From positions 3,286,001 through 3,350,000 of the forward strand of contig CAUVYP010000244.1 of NCBI GenBank assembly GCA_963556195.1: a stretch of 64,000 nt of DNA, written 5' to 3'. This DNA is from Sepiola atlantica. Its lineage: Eukaryota > Mollusca > Cephalopoda > Sepiida > Sepiolidae. Made by a program: the position numbers and the translations under genes. Below the pieces are notes generated by a model, which was not told where the DNA came from, ran no database searches, and saw only the letters and a program-made list of their open reading frames with translations. Of the stretch, positions 63,019 through 64,000 are shown piece by piece (position 1 is the stretch's first letter; each line of letters opens with the position of its first letter).

Positions 63019-63947
63019 AGCGCGTTTTAAAGTTGATATCGCTTTAGTTTATAACTTCCACATTTATTCGAATTGTGCAACGAAACTTTGCAGACAGTCT
63101 GGAATCGGCCTCTTCTACTGAAGTACCAAGTTTCAGAAGTGCAGCTCTTGTACTGCCGGAGATATGTCGATACAAACTGAATACGCAAAACATCAACAAA
63201 ATTTAGCGCGTTTTAAAGTTGATATCGCTTTTGTTTATAACTTCCACATTTATTCGAATTGTGCAACGAAACTTTGCAGACAGTCGCAGAGACACATTTT
63301 CTACTGAAGTACCAAGTTTCAGAAGTGCAGCTTTTGTACTGCCGGAGATATGTCGATACAAACTGAATACGCAAAACATCAACAAAATTTAGCGCGTTTT
63401 AAAGTTGATATCGCTTTTGTTTATAACTTCCACATTTATTCGAATTGTGCAACGAAACTTTGCAGACAGTCGCGGAGACACATTTCTTACTGAAGTACCA
63501 AGTTTCAGAAGTGCAGCTTTTGTACTGCCGGAGATATGTCGATACAAACTGAATACGCAAAACATCAACAAAATTTAGCGCGTTTTAAAGTTGATATCGC
63601 TTTTGTTTATAACTTCCACATTTATTCGAATTGTGCAACGAAACTTTGCAGACAGTCGCGGAGACACATGTTCTACTGAATACCAAGTTTCAGAAGTGCA
63701 GCTCTTGTATAGCCGCAGATATGTCGATACAAACTGAATACGCAAAACATCAACAAAATTTAGCGCGTTTTAAAGTTGATATCGCTTTTGTTTATAACTT
63801 CCACATTTATTCGAATTGTGCAACGAAACTTTGCAGACAGTATCGAATAGGCCTTTTCTACTGAAGTACCAAGTTTCAGAAGTGCAGCTCTTGTACTGCC
63901 GGAGATATGTCGATACAAACTGAATACGCAAAACATCAACAAAATTT
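63019..63947. repeat. Right-hand monomers, ordinary order
   Basis: Five monomers: class G, CGCAGAGAC with GCAGCTTTTG, class 1 with CACATTTCTTAC, class 1 CACATGTTC with GCCGCAG, and ATCGAATAGG. The fourth lacks one base (CTACTGAATACC near 63680) and has CTTGTATAGCCGC. The same 1-bp loss occurs independently in the class G monomer near 26316. Confidence 0.85.
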
Positions 63948-64000
63948 AGCGCGTTTTAAAGTTGATATCGCTTTTGTTTATAACTTCCACATTTATTCGA
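63948..64000. repeat. Partial satellite monomer at right window edge
   Basis: The window ends at monomer position 53 (ATTCGA), in mid-unit, with no drop in similarity. The array therefore continues beyond the window on this side as well. Confidence 0.97.

Larger units (their letters stand above)
1..64000. repeat. Satellite DNA array, 186-bp monomer, spans whole window
   Basis: Every stretch of the window is a copy of one 186-bp unit, all in the same orientation and directly abutting, with 343 complete copies plus two partial ones. Recurrent landmarks in monomer coordinates (1 = A of AGCGCG) are an EcoRV site GATATC at 17-22, the palindrome ATTCGAAT at 48-55, GCAACGAAACTTTGCAGAC at about 59-77, a switchable segment at 82-94, GTAC at about 105-108 and 132-135, and CAAAACATC at about 168-176. 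The frame is kept over 64 kb apart from a few 1-bp indels and two 11-12 bp deletions. Such arrays typically form centromeric or pericentromeric heterochromatin; that role is inferred here. I do not recognise the family, and the length differs from primate alpha satellite (171 bp) and Arabidopsis (about 178 bp). Confidence 0.99.

Noticed and set aside
165..63942. Hundreds of about 60-codon minus-strand open frames (MLMFCVFSLYRHI...), one per monomer, plus 115-177 codon frames in another phase
   Set aside because: The unit length is 62 codons, so one stop per monomer in this frame creates the same open frame each time. Frames lengthen only when a point change removes that stop, as in AAATTTCGCGCG at 29187 and 30676. 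There is no domain, no ribosome or promoter context and no sign of codon-level constraint.
1..64000. CRISPR array
   Set aside because: The repeated unit is 186 bp with no alternation of short identical repeats and unique spacers. All parts of the unit recur, which is satellite structure.
1..64000. Tandem array of small RNA genes such as 5S rRNA, U snRNA or tRNA
   Set aside because: I see no 5S internal control region, tRNA A/B box with cloverleaf, or terminator T-run at a fixed place. The T-runs in the monomer are only four long and sit within otherwise unstructured sequence.
1..64000. Coding minisatellite of a repetitive protein (e.g. silk or mucin-like)
   Set aside because: A stop codon interrupts nearly every monomer in the long frames, and 1-bp indels (7703, 36053 and others) change frame without compensation.
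1..64000. Replication origin, promoter or terminator signals
   Set aside because: No element stands out from the repeat background. Any motif found would recur some 343 times, and nothing in the sequence alone shows activity.

Overview
The whole 64 kb window is a single, uninterrupted tandem satellite DNA array. The basic unit is a 186-bp monomer, about 37% G+C in the example I counted by hand. It is repeated head-to-tail in one orientation from the first base to the last: 343 complete monomers plus a partial one at each end, so neither edge of the array is in view. I see no protein-coding gene, tRNA, rRNA, transposon, CRISPR array or unique spacer. The many short open frames arise because 186 is a multiple of three, so each frame of the monomer is repeated in phase. 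The setting is a eukaryotic, probably centromeric or pericentromeric, heterochromatic block. CpG is not depleted in the monomer (8 seen, about 6.4 expected by my count), which fits a genome with little germline CpG methylation, such as many insects and other invertebrates. I do not recognise the satellite family and cannot name the species.

Monomers (numbered from position 1 = the A of AGCGCG) have a nearly invariant part (about 48-80) followed at once by a switchable segment (about 82-94). That segment exists in three discrete forms: class 1 (CGCGGAGACACAT), class 2 (TCGAATAGGCCT and close variants) and class G (TGGAATCGGCCTC). Strings of these classes, tagged by private point changes, define nested higher-order repeats (HORs).

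Layout: 0.2-5.3 kb, mosaic with two 5-mers. 5.26-19.9 kb, two nearly identical 7,256-bp 39-mers in tandem, each containing two 3,163-bp 17-mers and a 5-mer. 20.4-21.6 kb, a breakpoint zone with a chimeric monomer. 21.9-31.4 kb, 6-mers (1,117 bp) and 7-mers (1,303 bp) flanked by two copies of a 13-monomer block 7,071 bp apart. 31.4-36.1 kb, a distant copy of the 4.4-5.9 kb block, then mosaic. 36-47.2 kb, a domain without class G monomers, built from a four-monomer cassette (six copies) and two overlapping large duplications. 47.2-49.8 kb, mosaic. 49.8-54.3 kb, an apparently identical pair of 2,232-bp 12-mers. 53.4-57.5 kb, a looser 6-mer series. 57.8-62.3 kb, a second, unrelated pair of 2,232-bp 12-mers. 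62.5-63.8 kb, monomers carrying small deletions.

The pattern is what repeated unequal exchange or amplification produces: nested duplications of different ages, chimeric monomers at junctions, and local homogenisation. All comparisons were made by eye, so identity statements mean that I found no or few differences, not a computed score.
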